Below, piece after piece: positions 20,810 to 30,122 of a DNA stretch of 64,000 nucleotides. Under the pieces are notes generated by a model. It was not told where the DNA came from. It saw only the letters and a program-made list of their open reading frames with translations, and ran no database searches. Both the position numbers and the translations under genes were made by a program. Each line of letters opens with the position of its first letter. Positions within the stretch are counted from its first letter, which is position 1. The DNA lies in NCBI RefSeq assembly GCF_039727615.1, contig NZ_CP152474.1, forward strand, positions 3,286,001 to 3,350,000. The letters run 5' to 3'. Source of the stretch: Leclercia sp. S52. GTDB lineage: Bacteria > Pseudomonadota > Gammaproteobacteria > Enterobacterales > Enterobacteriaceae.

Positions 20810-22039
20810 ATGTCTCCAACACACGCTTCTCCCCATACTCTTGCCGTTCTGCGCTCTCCGTCGCTGTTGACGCGTGAAATCCTGGCCGGTGTGATCACCG
20901 CCCTGGCGCTTATTCCGGAGGTGATCTCCTTCTCGGTGGTGGCGGGGGTCGATCCGAAAGTGAGCCTGTTCGCGTCGGTGGTGCTGTGTCTGGCGCTGTC
21001 GGTAATGGGTGGCCGTCCGGCGATGGTGACCGCCGCTGCGGGCTCGGTGGCGTTAGTGATTGGGCCGATGGTGCATCAGCATGGCGCGCAGTATATTCTG
21101 CCAGCGGTGCTGCTGGCGGGGCTGATCCAGATCCTGTTCGGCGCGCTGGGGATGGCGCGCCTGATGCGCTTCATTCCCCAGGCGGTGATGACCGGGTTTG
21201 TTAACGCGCTGGGGATTTTGATTTTCTTTGCCCAGGTACCGCATTTCTGGAGCAAAAGCCCGCTGATTGTCGGCCTGTTTGTGCTGACCCTGCTGATTGT
21301 GCTCTGGGCGCCCCGCTATATTAAAAGTATTCCTTCCCCGCTGATTGCGATTGTGGTTCTGACCCTGTTTACCGTCACCAGCGGCCAGCTGCTGCCGACC
21401 GTCGGCGACGAAGGCGCTATCGGCGGTGGCCTGCCGGGGATCACCCAGATGCTGGTCCCCCTTAACCTGCACACCCTGAGCATTATCTGGCCCTGCGCGC
21501 TGAGCATTGCCTTCGTCGGCCTGATGGAGTCGCTGCTGACGGCAAAACTGGTGGATGAGCTGACGGCCACCCCGTCCAGCAAACGCCGCGAGAGCATGGG
21601 GCTCGGCGTAGCCAATATCATGGCGGGCTTCTTTGGCGGGATCGCCGGGTGCGCGATGATCGGTCAGACCATCGTTAACGTCGAAATGGGTAAAGGGCGC
21701 AGCCGCGTCTCTACCTTCGCCGCCGGGCTGGTGCTGCTGTTGCTGGTCACCGCCCTGAGCGAGGTGATGGCCAAAATTCCGATGGCGGTGCTGGCGGGGG
21801 TCATGGCGATTGTCGCCATTAAAACCTTCAACTGGCAGAGCATCCGCCCTGCCGCGGTGAAAGGCGTACCTGTCGCGGAAACGCTGGTGATGCTGGTGAC
21901 CGTGGCGGCCACCGTTTCAACCGGCAATCTGGCCATTGGCGTACTGGGCGGGATTGTCGTCATGGCGATCCTCCCTGCCCGCCTGCGACGCCATAGCGCC
22001 GCTACAGCAGAAACAGCGTCGCCAGGCCAAGAAAAATAA
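20810..22039 (+). CDS. SulP family anion transporter lacking a STAS domain
   Basis: This 409-residue membrane protein has about 10-12 hydrophobic segments and SulP (SLC26) signatures: LIPEVISFSVVAGVDP near the start, ALSIAFVGLMESLLTAKLVD, and GGIAGCAMIGQTIVNVEMG. SulP proteins carry sulfate, bicarbonate, dicarboxylates or other anions, and the substrate cannot be told from sequence. Most family members continue into a cytoplasmic STAS domain. Here the protein stops after PARLRRHSAATAETASPGQE with no STAS domain. Its last 38 bases overlap the 3' end of the convergent mgtE. It could be a natural short form or a 3' truncation. Confidence 0.82.
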   Translation: MSPTHASPHTLAVLRSPSLLTREILAGVITALALIPEVISFSVVAGVDPKVSLFASVVLCLALSVMGGRPAMVTAAAGSVALVIGPMVHQHGAQYILPAVLLAGLIQILFGALGMARLMRFIPQAVMTGFVNALGILIFFAQVPHFWSKSPLIVGLFVLTLLIVLWAPRYIKSIPSPLIAIVVLTLFTVTSGQLLPTVGDEGAIGGGLPGITQMLVPLNLHTLSIIWPCALSIAFVGLMESLLTAKLVDELTATPSSKRRESMGLGVANIMAGFFGGIAGCAMIGQTIVNVEMGKGRSRVSTFAAGLVLLLLVTALSEVMAKIPMAVLAGVMAIVAIKTFNWQSIRPAAVKGVPVAETLVMLVTVAATVSTGNLAIGVLGGIVVMAILPARLRRHSAATAETASPGQEK

Positions 22040-23439
22040 AGAAACCGCCGGTATCGGTGATGGCGGTGATCATCACGCTCGACCCCACTGCGGGGTCGCG
22101 CCCGAGGCGGGTCATCACCATCGGAATGATCACCCCCATCATCGCCGCCACCAGCAGATTCAGCACCATCGCAAGGGTCATCACCCCGCCCAGCGCCATA
22201 TCGTCGTACAGCCACCAGGTAACACCGCCCATAATCCCGCCCCACACCAGGCCGTTGATCAGCGCCACGCCAAGCTCACGCAAAATCAGGAAGGTAAAGT
22301 TGCCCGGCTGAATGTGCTGCAGCGCCAGGGCGCGCACAATCATGGTGATGGTCTGGTTGCCGGTATTGCCGCCGATGCCCGCCACGATGGGCATCAGCGA
22401 GGCCAGCGCCACCAGCTGGGAGATGGTGTGTTCAAACCCGTCAATCACCCTGGAGGCGATAAAGGCGGTGCAGAGGTTGATCGCCAGCCACGCCCAGCGG
22501 GTTTTCACCGCCTTGCTCACCGGGGCATAAACATCCTCTTCCGCACTGAGGCCCCCGAGGGCGCGCATATCGTTGTCGGTCTCTTTATAGACCACGTCGA
22601 CGATCTCATCGATGGTCAGTCGCCCTAACAGCTTGCCCACTGCGTCCACTACCGCGGCGCTGAGCAGGTTGTCACGCTCAAAGGTACGGGCGGCTTTTTT
22701 CAGCATCATCTTCAGGGGAGAAGAGCATCGGCTGGGAGTCCATCACCTCGCTGACCTTGCTCTGGGCGCTGTTAAGCAGAATGGTCTGCAGCTCCAGCTC
22801 GCCAAGCAGGGTTTTATCCCGGGAAGTCACAAACAGCTTATCGGTGTTTTGCGGCATTTTACCGAGCCGACGCAGGTAGCGCTGTACCGTGCCCAGGGTC
22901 ACGTCCGGGCGCACGGTGATCACGCTGAACTCCATGATCGCCCCGACGCGGTCCTGCTCGTAGTGCATGACCTGGTGGACGCGGGCGCGTTCCTGCGGCG
23001 GCAACGACGCCAGCAGGCGTCCGGTCAGGTTGCGCGGCAGGTGCTGTACGAGGTAGATCTGATCGTCGATATCCAGGGTACGCAGCGCATCGAGGATCGC
23101 GTCGTCACTCATCTCATCGATAAGATCTTCCCAGACGTTCTCGGACGCCTCCACCAGCACCTGACCGCGCTCGTGATCCTGCACCAGCCGCCACAGGGCA
23201 TGGCGCTCTTCCGAGGGTAAGGCTTCGAGGGTGTCGGCCAGATCCGGCGGTGGCAAATGGGCTACCAGCGCCCCTACCTCAGCAATATCGTCGGCTAAGG
23301 TCCCGACATCATATTGCTCAGCCAGGGTCAGTTTACCCAGCAGGGTGGAGGTGAGCGCTTTGTCGGTGGTCATCAGCCAGATCAGGCGCGCACGCTCTTC
23401 ATCGCGCAGCCGTGCGCTGTTTTTGCTTAATGCAGACAT
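22002..23439 (-). CDS. mgtE: MgtE magnesium transporter, apparent frameshift
   Basis: MgtE is a Mg2+-gated magnesium channel. The N-terminal helical domain (residues about 1-130, DLADTLEALPSEERHALWRL) and paired CBS domains (about 130-260) sense cytoplasmic Mg2+. The pore domain has five helices (about 280-478), with IVAGIGGNTGNQTITMIVRA lining the pore. The frame breaks in six T at 22695-22700 (six A on the coding strand). With five it reads PEDDAEKAARTFERDNLL, the expected CBS sequence, giving 478 residues. A +1 slip in the run would be needed to read it as is. The codon phase does not match the A AAA AAG type slippery site, so sequence error is more likely. The 3' end overlaps the convergent SulP gene. 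Confidence 0.9.
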
Positions 23440-23581
23440 TAATCATAAATCCATTAAATGAGTTGGCATTAAGCATAGCGCGGGGTTGTGTAAATTTTAA
23501 TAAACGAATCGGCGGGAAGAGCAAAAAAGCGGCAGTTGCAGACCGGGGGGGCGACAAAGCCGCCACCCGGCACATTGACAC

Positions 23582-25226
23582 TCAGGCGGTACGCGCCACC
23601 GCATCACGCGACGCGGCATCGCGCTCGGCACCGGTCAGCTCGGTCAGCTGGCCGCTGCGCATCTCCAGCAGGCGGTCGGCATGGATGAAGTAGTGATCGT
23701 CATGGCTGATGGCGAAGATGGTTTTGCCCATCTGCTGCATCAGCGGCAGCAGCACCTGGTAGAACTCACGGCGGAAATGCGGGTCCTGATCGGCGGCCCA
23801 CTCATCCAGCAGAATGATGTCGCGCTCTTCCGCCAGCGCCAGCAGCAGCGCCACGCGCTTCTTCTGTCCTTTCGACAGCTTGAGGTTGAGGATCTTGCCA
23901 TCCTGCAGCTCAAGCTTGTGCGACATTTGCAGATGCGCCAGCCATTTCTCCACCAGCGCCGGGTCGGCCTGCTTGCCTTCCGGGCCCAGCAGCTGATCGA
24001 ACAGCCAGACGTCGGTGAATACCGCGGAGAACAGCTTGCGGTAATCTTCCGGTTTTTCGGCACTCAGCGGTTTGCCGTCCAGCAGGATCTCGCCCGACTG
24101 AGGCTGATAGAGGCCGGTGAGCAGCATCGCCAGCGTCGATTTACCGCTGCCGTTGCCGCCAATCAGGAACAGCAGCTCGCCGCGGTTCAGGGTTAAGTTC
24201 ACCGGCCCGACGGAGAAATCGTTGTCCTGATACTTAAAGGTAACGTTGCGCAGCTCCAGCGTCTGCCAGTCCGGGAAGGCCTGTGGGCGCGGGAATTCGG
24301 CTTTGTAGGGCGCGAGGGCAAACTTGCGCAGCTTGTTAAAGGCTACCTGGGCGCTGAGCAGGGTCGGCAGCGCGCCTACGGCGGAGAGCAGCGGCGTGCG
24401 CAGGAACAGCAGGGTCAGCGAGTAGGTAGCGGCGACGTTAGTATCCGCCCAGCCAAGGCTGTTCGCCATCCAGAAGACCAGGCCAATCGCCCCCAGCATC
24501 ATGATATTTGACCAGTTGACCGCGCTCAGGTGGAAGGTATCGGCACGCACAATGTGGTGGCGGTATTCGCGGGCATCCGGGATATAGAGGTTATTGAAGA
24601 TGTGCTCGGCGCGCTCGCGGTTAAGGGTCAGCTCTTTGCGCCCTTCCAGCACCGTCTGATAGTCGTTATAGAGCTTGTCTTCGGTTTCGCGCAGCACCGC
24701 CATGTGCTTGTATACCCGCGACACCAGCATGTAACCCCCCCCAGATGGTGATGGCAATCCACAGGGCGGTGATCGCCAGCATTTTGGTGGAGAGCCAGGC
24801 CAGATAGGCGGCCGAACCGAAGGTCAGGATAATCCCCTGCACCAGCTCCGGCAGACGCACAAAGGCGATGGTGATGGAGCGGACGTCGCTGGTCAATCCG
24901 GCCAGCAGCGAGGCGCTGCCCAGCTGCTCGACGCGCTCAACCTGGGTATCCAGAATACGCTTGATGAACTCGCTGCGCAGACGGTAGACGAAGTGGTGGC
25001 CGAGGGTGGTGAGCGCCAGCTGCGAACCCAGGGTAACGGCCATCAGCAGCACCAGCAGGCCGAGAAATTCCGGCAGCACCATCAGAGTCGTGTCGACCGT
25101 TTCAATTAAACGCAGGTTAATAAAGGCGATAAGCCCAATACCCAGCGCGGCGCTAAGCAGGCTTAATGCCATCACCGCGATAAACGGCCAGCGGTATTGG
25201 CGCCAGACCAGTAACAGGAGTTCCAT
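23582..25226 (-). CDS. yojI: YojI ABC exporter (microcin J25), apparent frameshift
   Basis: YojI is a fused membrane/ATPase half-transporter that in E. coli exports microcin J25 together with TolC. The N-terminal membrane domain has six helices. The ATPase domain shows Walker [10 protein letters not shown], the variant signature LSKGQKKRV and Walker [12 protein letters not shown]. The frame breaks in eight C at 24735-24742. With seven it reads [17 protein letters not shown] and gives 547 residues, the K-12 length. The start [15 protein letters not shown] at 25226 is chosen over an in-frame ATG at 25244 by homology. It lies 76 bases downstream of alkB on the same strand. Confidence 0.9.
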
Positions 25227-25302
25227 ACACAGCAATCCAGACAAGAAAAATCAGCGAGCAGTGTAAACTGCCCGCCACTTACATCAAGAATAATTCTTAT
25301 TT

Positions 25303-25953
25303 TTATTCGTTGTTCGCCGCCTGGCGGAAGGTCAGATTGTAGCGATACTCCCCGGCCAGGGGGTGCTCTCCAGGCTTAAGCGGCTGAATACCATGATAAA
25401 ACAGCCGGGATGGCCCGCCCCACACCACTACGTCGCCGTGCTCCAGCAGCAGGCGTTGCAGCGGATCGTTGCGCCGTAATCCACCGAACTGGAACACGGC
25501 GGGCAGGCCGAGCGATACTGAGACAATGGGCGCCCGCAGGTCTGCCTCATCCTTATCCTGATGCAGGGACAGTTTAGCCCCGACGGCGTAACGGTTGATC
25601 AGACAGGCATCCGGCTGAAAATCGGGATAACCGGCCTCGCAGGCGGCATCGTGGCACAGGGCAGCGAAAGCGTCCGGCATCGGCGGCCAGTGCGCGCTGG
25701 TAAGGGGATCGACCGGGGAATAGAGATAGCCGCGCTGATTGGTGGTCCAGCCAAGGCCGCCGCAGTTGGTCATCGCCACCGACATGGTATAGCCCCCGGG
25801 GGTGACCATCTGGCGGAACGGCGAGGCGCTGGCGACCTGTTCGATGCCCTGCATTAAGGCGGCGGCCCGCGCCAGCGCAAAGCGGCGCAGGATCACCGCC
25901 CCCGGTGCCAGCGGCTCCTGCCAGGGCTCAGCGTCCGCAAACAAATCGAGCAT
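25303..25953 (-). CDS. alkB: AlkB oxidative DNA/RNA dealkylase
   Basis: AlkB is a 2-oxoglutarate- and Fe(II)-dependent dioxygenase that directly reverses 1-methyladenine and 3-methylcytosine damage. The iron ligands are visible in LHQDKDE (His-X-Asp) and FYHGIQ (distal His). The 2-oxoglutarate-binding arginines lie in YRYNLTFRQ. From the ATG at 25953 (MLDLFADAEPWQEP) the protein is 216 residues, exactly the K-12 length. As given, the sequence joins ada in frame to alkB, but one extra base in the T7 run at 25965-25971 explains this. Without it, ada ends in a TGA that overlaps this ATG (TGATG), so alkB is a separate, translationally coupled gene in the adaptive response operon. Confidence 0.93.
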   Translation of the reverse strand: MLDLFADAEPWQEPLAPGAVILRRFALARAAALMQGIEQVASASPFRQMVTPGGYTMSVAMTNCGGLGWTTNQRGYLYSPVDPLTSAHWPPMPDAFAALCHDAACEAGYPDFQPDACLINRYAVGAKLSLHQDKDEADLRAPIVSVSLGLPAVFQFGGLRRNDPLQRLLLEHGDVVVWGGPSRLFYHGIQPLKPGEHPLAGEYRYNLTFRQAANNE

Positions 25954-27018
25954 CACACCTCCTCTTTTTTTGGCTTCACGACGCAGGAGCGCCGCTTTGC
26001 GGGCCGTGCCCCAGCGGTAGCCAGAGAGCCCGCCGTCGCTACGTACCACCCGATGACAGGGGATAATAATCGCCAGTTTGTTGGCGGCACAGGCCCGGGC
26101 TACCGCCCGCACCGCACCGGGCTGACCAATGGTGTTGGCCACCTGCTGATAGCTGGCGGTCTCGCCGCCTGGAATGGCGCGCAGAGCCTGCCAGACCTGG
26201 CGCTGAAAGGCGGTACCGCGAATATCCAGCGGCAGGGCCAGCGCCACGGCGTGGTTATCCACGCTGGCAATGACCTGGGCGACGCGGGCGGCGAAGGCGG
26301 CGTCCGCCTGTTCTCGCCGGGCGTGGGGAAAGAGCGTTTCCAGTTCGGCAATCAGGGCGCTATCGTCATCCCCGGGCAAAATTGCGCAGACGCCCCGCGC
26401 ACTCTCCGCCACCAGGCAACGCCCCAGCGCACAGTCGCTGAGGGCATAGCGCACGGTGGTTTCCTCCCCGCCGCTGCGATACTGCTTCGCGGTCATCCCA
26501 AGCGTAGCGTCGGCGTGGCGGTAATAGCTGCTGCTGTCGGGGAAACCCGCCGCCAGCACGGAGTCGGTAATGCTTTCCCCCTGCGTCAGGGCGTGGCGCA
26601 GACGTTTCGCCCGGGCTGCCTGCTGCCAGGCTTTCGGCGTCATGCCGGTAGAAGATTTAAAGAGGCGATGGAGGTGATACGGGCTCATCGCCACCGCTTG
26701 CGCCAGCTTCTCCAGGGTCAGAGGCTGCTCCTGCTCCAGTAACCGGCAGGCTTTTTCGATGGTGGCGATGCGCTGCGCCTGGGGATCCTGTTGGTCCGGA
26801 CGACAGCGTTTGCAGGGACGAAAACCCGCCTGTGCAGCCTGGCGGGCATCGGGGTAAAAGCGAACATTTTCACGCAGGGCGTGGCGCGCCCGGCAGGAAG
26901 GGCGGCAGAAGATGCCGGTGGTCTGTACGGCAAACACAAACTGACCATCGGCATGGTCATCGCGGGCCAGCACCGCCAGCCAGCGTTGATCGTCATTCAT
27001 CAGGTTCGGCTTTTTCAT
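25953..27018 (-). CDS. ada: Ada methyltransferase and adaptive-response activator, apparent frameshift at 3' end
   Basis: Ada repairs O6-methylguanine and methylphosphotriesters and, once methylated on Cys38, activates its own operon, alkA and aidB. The zinc cysteines are at residues 38, 42, 69 and 72 as in E. coli. An AraC-type helix-turn-helix region follows (LEKLAQAVAMSPYHLHRLFK). The C-terminal methyltransferase has IIIPCHRVVRSDG with the active cysteine near residue 321. The start at 27018 has a good AAGGAG site. As given, the frame runs on into alkB. With six instead of seven T at 25965-25971 it ends RREAKKEEV and a stop, 354 residues, the exact K-12 length. An Ada box lies upstream at 27084-27096. 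Confidence 0.93.
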
Positions 27019-27083
27019 GATCGGCTCCTTATCTAAGCATACGCCTAGCCTGCCCGAACGCCACCCGACAAAAACCTGCAACC

Positions 27084-27096
27084 TTGCTTTTTAATT
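27084..27096 (-). promoter_or_regulatory. Ada box upstream of ada
   Basis: On the reverse strand the sequence reads AATTAAAAAGCAA. This matches the AAT-N6-GCAA Ada box of the E. coli ada promoter (AATTAAAGCGCAA). It lies 66 bases before the ada start and overlaps the stop codon of apbE. Methylated Ada would bind here and recruit RNA polymerase. Confidence 0.8.
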
Positions 27097-28146
27097 CGCC
27101 CCGTTGACGAGGAAGCTGGAGAACTGCGGGGACATCCAGGTTTTAAAGCCCTCCCCTTCGCGGACGATCATATAGACCGCCAGACCCTGCTGACGCACGA
27201 TCTCTTTCGCTTTCTCCTCCCCCAGCACCATCAGGCCGGTATCCCAGGCATCGGCTTCCAGCGCCGTAGGGGCGATGACCGTCACCGACACCAGATTGTG
27301 CGTAATCGGGCGACCGGTCTGGGGATCGATCACATGGGAGATACGTTTTCCGTCCAGCTCATAATAGTTACGGTAGCTGCCGGAGGTGCTGATGCCGTGG
27401 CCGTTAATATCAACAATGGCCTGGACAGCGTTTTGCCGATCGGTAGGTTTCTGGATCGCCACGCGCCAGGGCTTATCGCTGGCGTTCATGCCGCGGCTGA
27501 CCAGTGCCCCGCCCACCGACACCAGGTAGCGCGAGATCCCCTCTTCGGCCATCAACTGGGCCAGGTGATCGGCGGCATAGCCCTCCCCGACCGTCGAGAG
27601 ATCGACAAACAGATCGGGGATGTCTTTTTCGAGGTATTGCTTGCCGGACTGATTGATGACCGTCAGATGCTGCAGGCCCGTTTGCGCCCGGGCATCGTCA
27701 ATCTGTACCTGATCGGGAGTTTTTACCGGCTGCTTGTTCGGGCCAAAGCCCCACAGGTTAACCAGCGGGCCGACGGTGATGTCCATCGCGCCGTTGGTTT
27801 TATAGCCCACCCGCAGCGCCTCGGTGACAATGTCCGCCATCGCTTCGCTCACCGGCCAGGGTGAGGTGCTCTGGGACTGGTTAAAGCGCATCAGGGCCGA
27901 GTCGTTTTTATAGGTGGACATCAGCTGGTCGTCGCCATCCAGCTGGGACTGGATCTTTCCGCGCAGCTCTTCAGCCCTGGCAGCCGAGAGATCGATGACG
28001 CTGACGCGCCAGAAGGTACCCATAGTTTTGCCTTCCAGCACCGTCGCGGCGGCGGTTTCGCTCTTTACCGGAGGGGTGGGTGCATCGCACGCAGACAGCA
28101 TAAACAGTGTCGCCAGAAAGCCGGCGCGCAGAAAAGTAATTTCCAT
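27091..28146 (-). CDS. apbE: ApbE FAD:protein FMN transferase, lipoprotein
   Basis: ApbE attaches FMN covalently to threonine in flavoproteins such as NqrB, NqrC and RnfG. It is a periplasmic lipoprotein: the N-terminus carries a lipobox (FMLSACDAP), so the mature protein starts at the cysteine near residue 20. Conserved flavin- and Mg2+-site stretches are GAMDITVGPLVNLWGFGP, VDLSTVGEGYAADHL, SVGGALVSRG, HVIDPQTGRPI and EADAWDTGLMVLG. Length is 351 residues, the same as K-12. It lies directly upstream of ada, whose promoter overlaps its 3' end, and downstream of ompC, as in E. coli. Confidence 0.94.
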   Translation of the reverse strand: MEITFLRAGFLATLFMLSACDAPTPPVKSETAAATVLEGKTMGTFWRVSVIDLSAARAEELRGKIQSQLDGDDQLMSTYKNDSALMRFNQSQSTSPWPVSEAMADIVTEALRVGYKTNGAMDITVGPLVNLWGFGPNKQPVKTPDQVQIDDARAQTGLQHLTVINQSGKQYLEKDIPDLFVDLSTVGEGYAADHLAQLMAEEGISRYLVSVGGALVSRGMNASDKPWRVAIQKPTDRQNAVQAIVDINGHGISTSGSYRNYYELDGKRISHVIDPQTGRPITHNLVSVTVIAPTALEADAWDTGLMVLGEEKAKEIVRQQGLAVYMIVREGEGFKTWMSPQFSSFLVNGAN

Positions 28147-28222
28147 TCGTTATTATCCTCAAGCCTGAGACCGGCAAGAGTACACTAAAAAGCAGGCTTT
28201 GTAAGGGGCTGACAGGATGGCC

Positions 28223-28249
28223 AAAAAAAGGGGCCAGTTGGCCCCTTTT
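28223..28249 (-). terminator. Rho-independent terminator of ompC
   Basis: On the reverse strand GGGGCC and GGCCCC pair around AACT, with A residues before and a run of seven T after the stem. It begins about 18 bases past the ompC stop codon. Confidence 0.9.
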
Positions 28250-28266
28250 GCAATACTGCGTAAGAC

Positions 28267-29382
28267 TTAGAACTGGTAAACCAGACCCAGGGCTACGATG
28301 TCGTCAGTGCTGATGCCTGCACGGTCGGTGAAGGCGTTTTCATCCAGCAGGTTGATTTTGTAATCAACATAGGTGGACATGTTTTTGTTGAAGTAGTAAG
28401 TCGCGCCAACATCAACATATTTCAGCAGATCCTGGTCGCCGTTACCTTCGATGTCCTTACCTTTAGACTGCAGGTAAGCCACGGATGGACGCAGACCGAA
28501 GTCGAACTGGTACTGTGCAACCACTTCGAAGTTCTGTGCTTTGTTAGCAAAGCCATAAACCGCGTTGGTATCGGTGGACTTGGAATCACCGAAACGGGTC
28601 GCGTTGTAAGTCTGGGTGTACTGCGCTGCCAGATAGATATTGTTCGCGTCGTATTTCAGGCCACCGCTGTATACTTCAGCGTGGTCGCCACGGCCGTAAA
28701 CGCCTGGGCCGTTCTGGTCTGCGGTACGTTTGGAAGAGGATGCTGCCGCACCTACGCTGAAGCCTTCGCCCAGATCATAGGTCAGGGAGCCGCCGAAGCC
28801 GTCACCGTTCTGTTTCAGCAGGCTACGGCCGCCGACGTTTTCACCGCTGACGCTGCCGTTTTTACCCTGATACTGCAGAGCAAAGTTCAGGCCATCAACC
28901 AGACCGAAGAAGTCCTGGTTACGGTAGGTCGCAACGCCGTTACCACGGGATTGCAGGAAGTTGTCAGAACCGTAGGTGTCGCCGCCGAATTCTGGCAGAA
29001 CGTCGGTCCAGGAAGTTACGTCGTAAATCACGCCGTAGTTACGACCGTAGTCGAAAGAACCTGCGTCAGCGAATTTCAGACCCGCGAAGGCCACACGCGT
29101 CCAGGACTGGTTGCTGCTGCTTTCTGTGTCATTAGCCTGAACGTTGTATTCCCACTGACCGTAGCCAGTGATCTGATCGTTAACCTGAGTTTCGCCTTTG
29201 AAGCCGATACGCATGTAGGTCTGATCGCCATCAGCGCCATCGTCATCAGAGAAATAGTGCAGACCGTCTACTTTGCCGTAGAGATCTAATTTGTTGCCGT
29301 CTTTGTTGTAAATTTCAGCCGCATTTGCTGCGCCTGCTACCAGCAGTGCTGGTACCAGGAGGGACAGTACTTTGACTTTCAT
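28267..29382 (-). CDS. ompC: Outer membrane porin OmpC
   Basis: OmpC is a trimeric 16-stranded general porin. A 21-residue signal peptide ([20 protein letters not shown]) is cleaved before [16 protein letters not shown]. The constriction loop carries [12 protein letters not shown]. The protein ends in phenylalanine (ALGLVYQF), as required for assembly by BAM. Length is 371 residues. Position between apbE and micF/rcsD identifies it as OmpC and not OmpF. Three OmpR sites lie upstream. Porin loss or mutation is a common route to reduced beta-lactam uptake, but this copy is intact. Confidence 0.95.
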   Translation of the reverse strand: MKVKVLSLLVPALLVAGAANAAEIYNKDGNKLDLYGKVDGLHYFSDDDGADGDQTYMRIGFKGETQVNDQITGYGQWEYNVQANDTESSSNQSWTRVAFAGLKFADAGSFDYGRNYGVIYDVTSWTDVLPEFGGDTYGSDNFLQSRGNGVATYRNQDFFGLVDGLNFALQYQGKNGSVSGENVGGRSLLKQNGDGFGGSLTYDLGEGFSVGAAASSSKRTADQNGPGVYGRGDHAEVYSGGLKYDANNIYLAAQYTQTYNATRFGDSKSTDTNAVYGFANKAQNFEVVAQYQFDFGLRPSVAYLQSKGKDIEGNGDQDLLKYVDVGATYYFNKNMSTYVDYKINLLDENAFTDRAGISTDDIVALGLVYQF

Positions 29383-29472
29383 TGTTTTAACCCTCTGTTA
29401 TATGTTTTTTTTACCACTGCTTACTGATTAACCCTCTTAACCAGTCGGCAAGTTCATTCTCCGCAAAAATAC

Positions 29473-29549
29473 AGAATAATCCAACAAGAATATGATACGA
29501 AAACTTTTAAGATGTTTCATATTGCCGTATAGATGTTTCAATTTGTAAA
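29473..29549 (-). promoter_or_regulatory. ompC promoter with three OmpR sites
   Basis: On the reverse strand the -10 is TATTCT (29473-29478). Upstream lie three tandem OmpR 20-mers matching the E. coli C3, C2 and C1 sites: 29490-29509, 29510-29529 and 29531-29549. The last two share the core TGAAACATCT. The 29383-29472 stretch is the transcribed leader, ending in GAGGGTTAAAACA before the ATG. Confidence 0.82.
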
Positions 29550-29705
29550 TTTGAGGGAACTTTTTTTGCCGCACAATAAGTTAAAAAATAAAGCACCAAA
29601 AATAAAAAACTTAAAATTTACTATATAAATCAATAAGTTAAGAAAAAAATAATTATAGCACTGATTGCCAAAACAAAAAGGCGTCCGGCTACTAAAATAT
29701 CTCTC

Positions 29706-29798
29706 GCTATCATCATTAACTTTATTTATTACCGTCATTCAAATTTGAATGTCTGTTTATCCCGAATTGAACCGAATGCAATGCATTCGGTTTTTTTT
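29706..29798 (+). ncRNA. micF: MicF small RNA
   Basis: MicF is an Hfq-dependent sRNA, divergent from ompC, that pairs with the ompF mRNA start region and blocks its translation. The 5' part (GCTATCATCATTAACTTTAT, 29706-29725) is the same as in E. coli, including the ompF-pairing seed. The 3' terminator AACCGAATGC/GCATTCGGTT followed by nine T is intact, with compensating changes in the loop. The middle differs more, as expected. Predicted length is 93 bases, the same as E. coli. Confidence 0.93.
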
Positions 29799-30122
29799 TA
29801 CTCTTCTTTACGCAAATTTGAAATATTTGTGCTACCCATCCGAAACTATAACGACTATTAATTAAATCTTAGCGTGCTATTTTTAGTGACGAAAATTGAA
29901 TGGGTAATTCAATTTCTTGTTTATTCGTGCTATTTTTTCGTAATATTGTAAGTTATTTGTACAATAACCGTTTAACCGTACAGATTTAAGACAATCCTTT
30001 TCGACTTGCGCAACGGGACGAAAAAGTCAGCCCCGGAAGTGGCGTGAGGCTGGAAATTCGATTATTACGCTTTATACTGCCCTATTCGCCTGAAGCGCAG
30101 CCATAACGGGTTAACCACATCA
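29799..30122. other. Intergenic region between micF and rcsD
   Basis: An AT-rich stretch of 324 bases without a recognisable gene. A possible rcsD promoter is at 30051-30078 (TGGAAA, 16 bases, TATACT). The rest is probably spacer with regulatory input to micF or rcsD; I recognise no specific operator in it. Confidence 0.45.

Noticed and set aside
22695-22700. Programmed ribosomal frameshifting in mgtE at the A6 run
   Set aside because: Reading through would need a +1 slip, and the codon phase is GAA AAA AGC, which does not present the A AAA AAG slippery heptamer used for -1 shifting. Thirteen other genes or sites show the same single extra base in unrelated runs, which is better explained by sequence error.
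23542-23575. A possible promoter or mobile-element end in the G-rich mgtE-yojI gap
   Set aside because: The gap contains a G7 run and a partial REP-like GCCACCCGGC only; no paired REP, inverted repeats or element genes were found.
25303-27018. A natural bifunctional Ada-AlkB protein
   Set aside because: Removing one base from the T7 run gives both K-12 lengths exactly and the conserved TGATG overlap.
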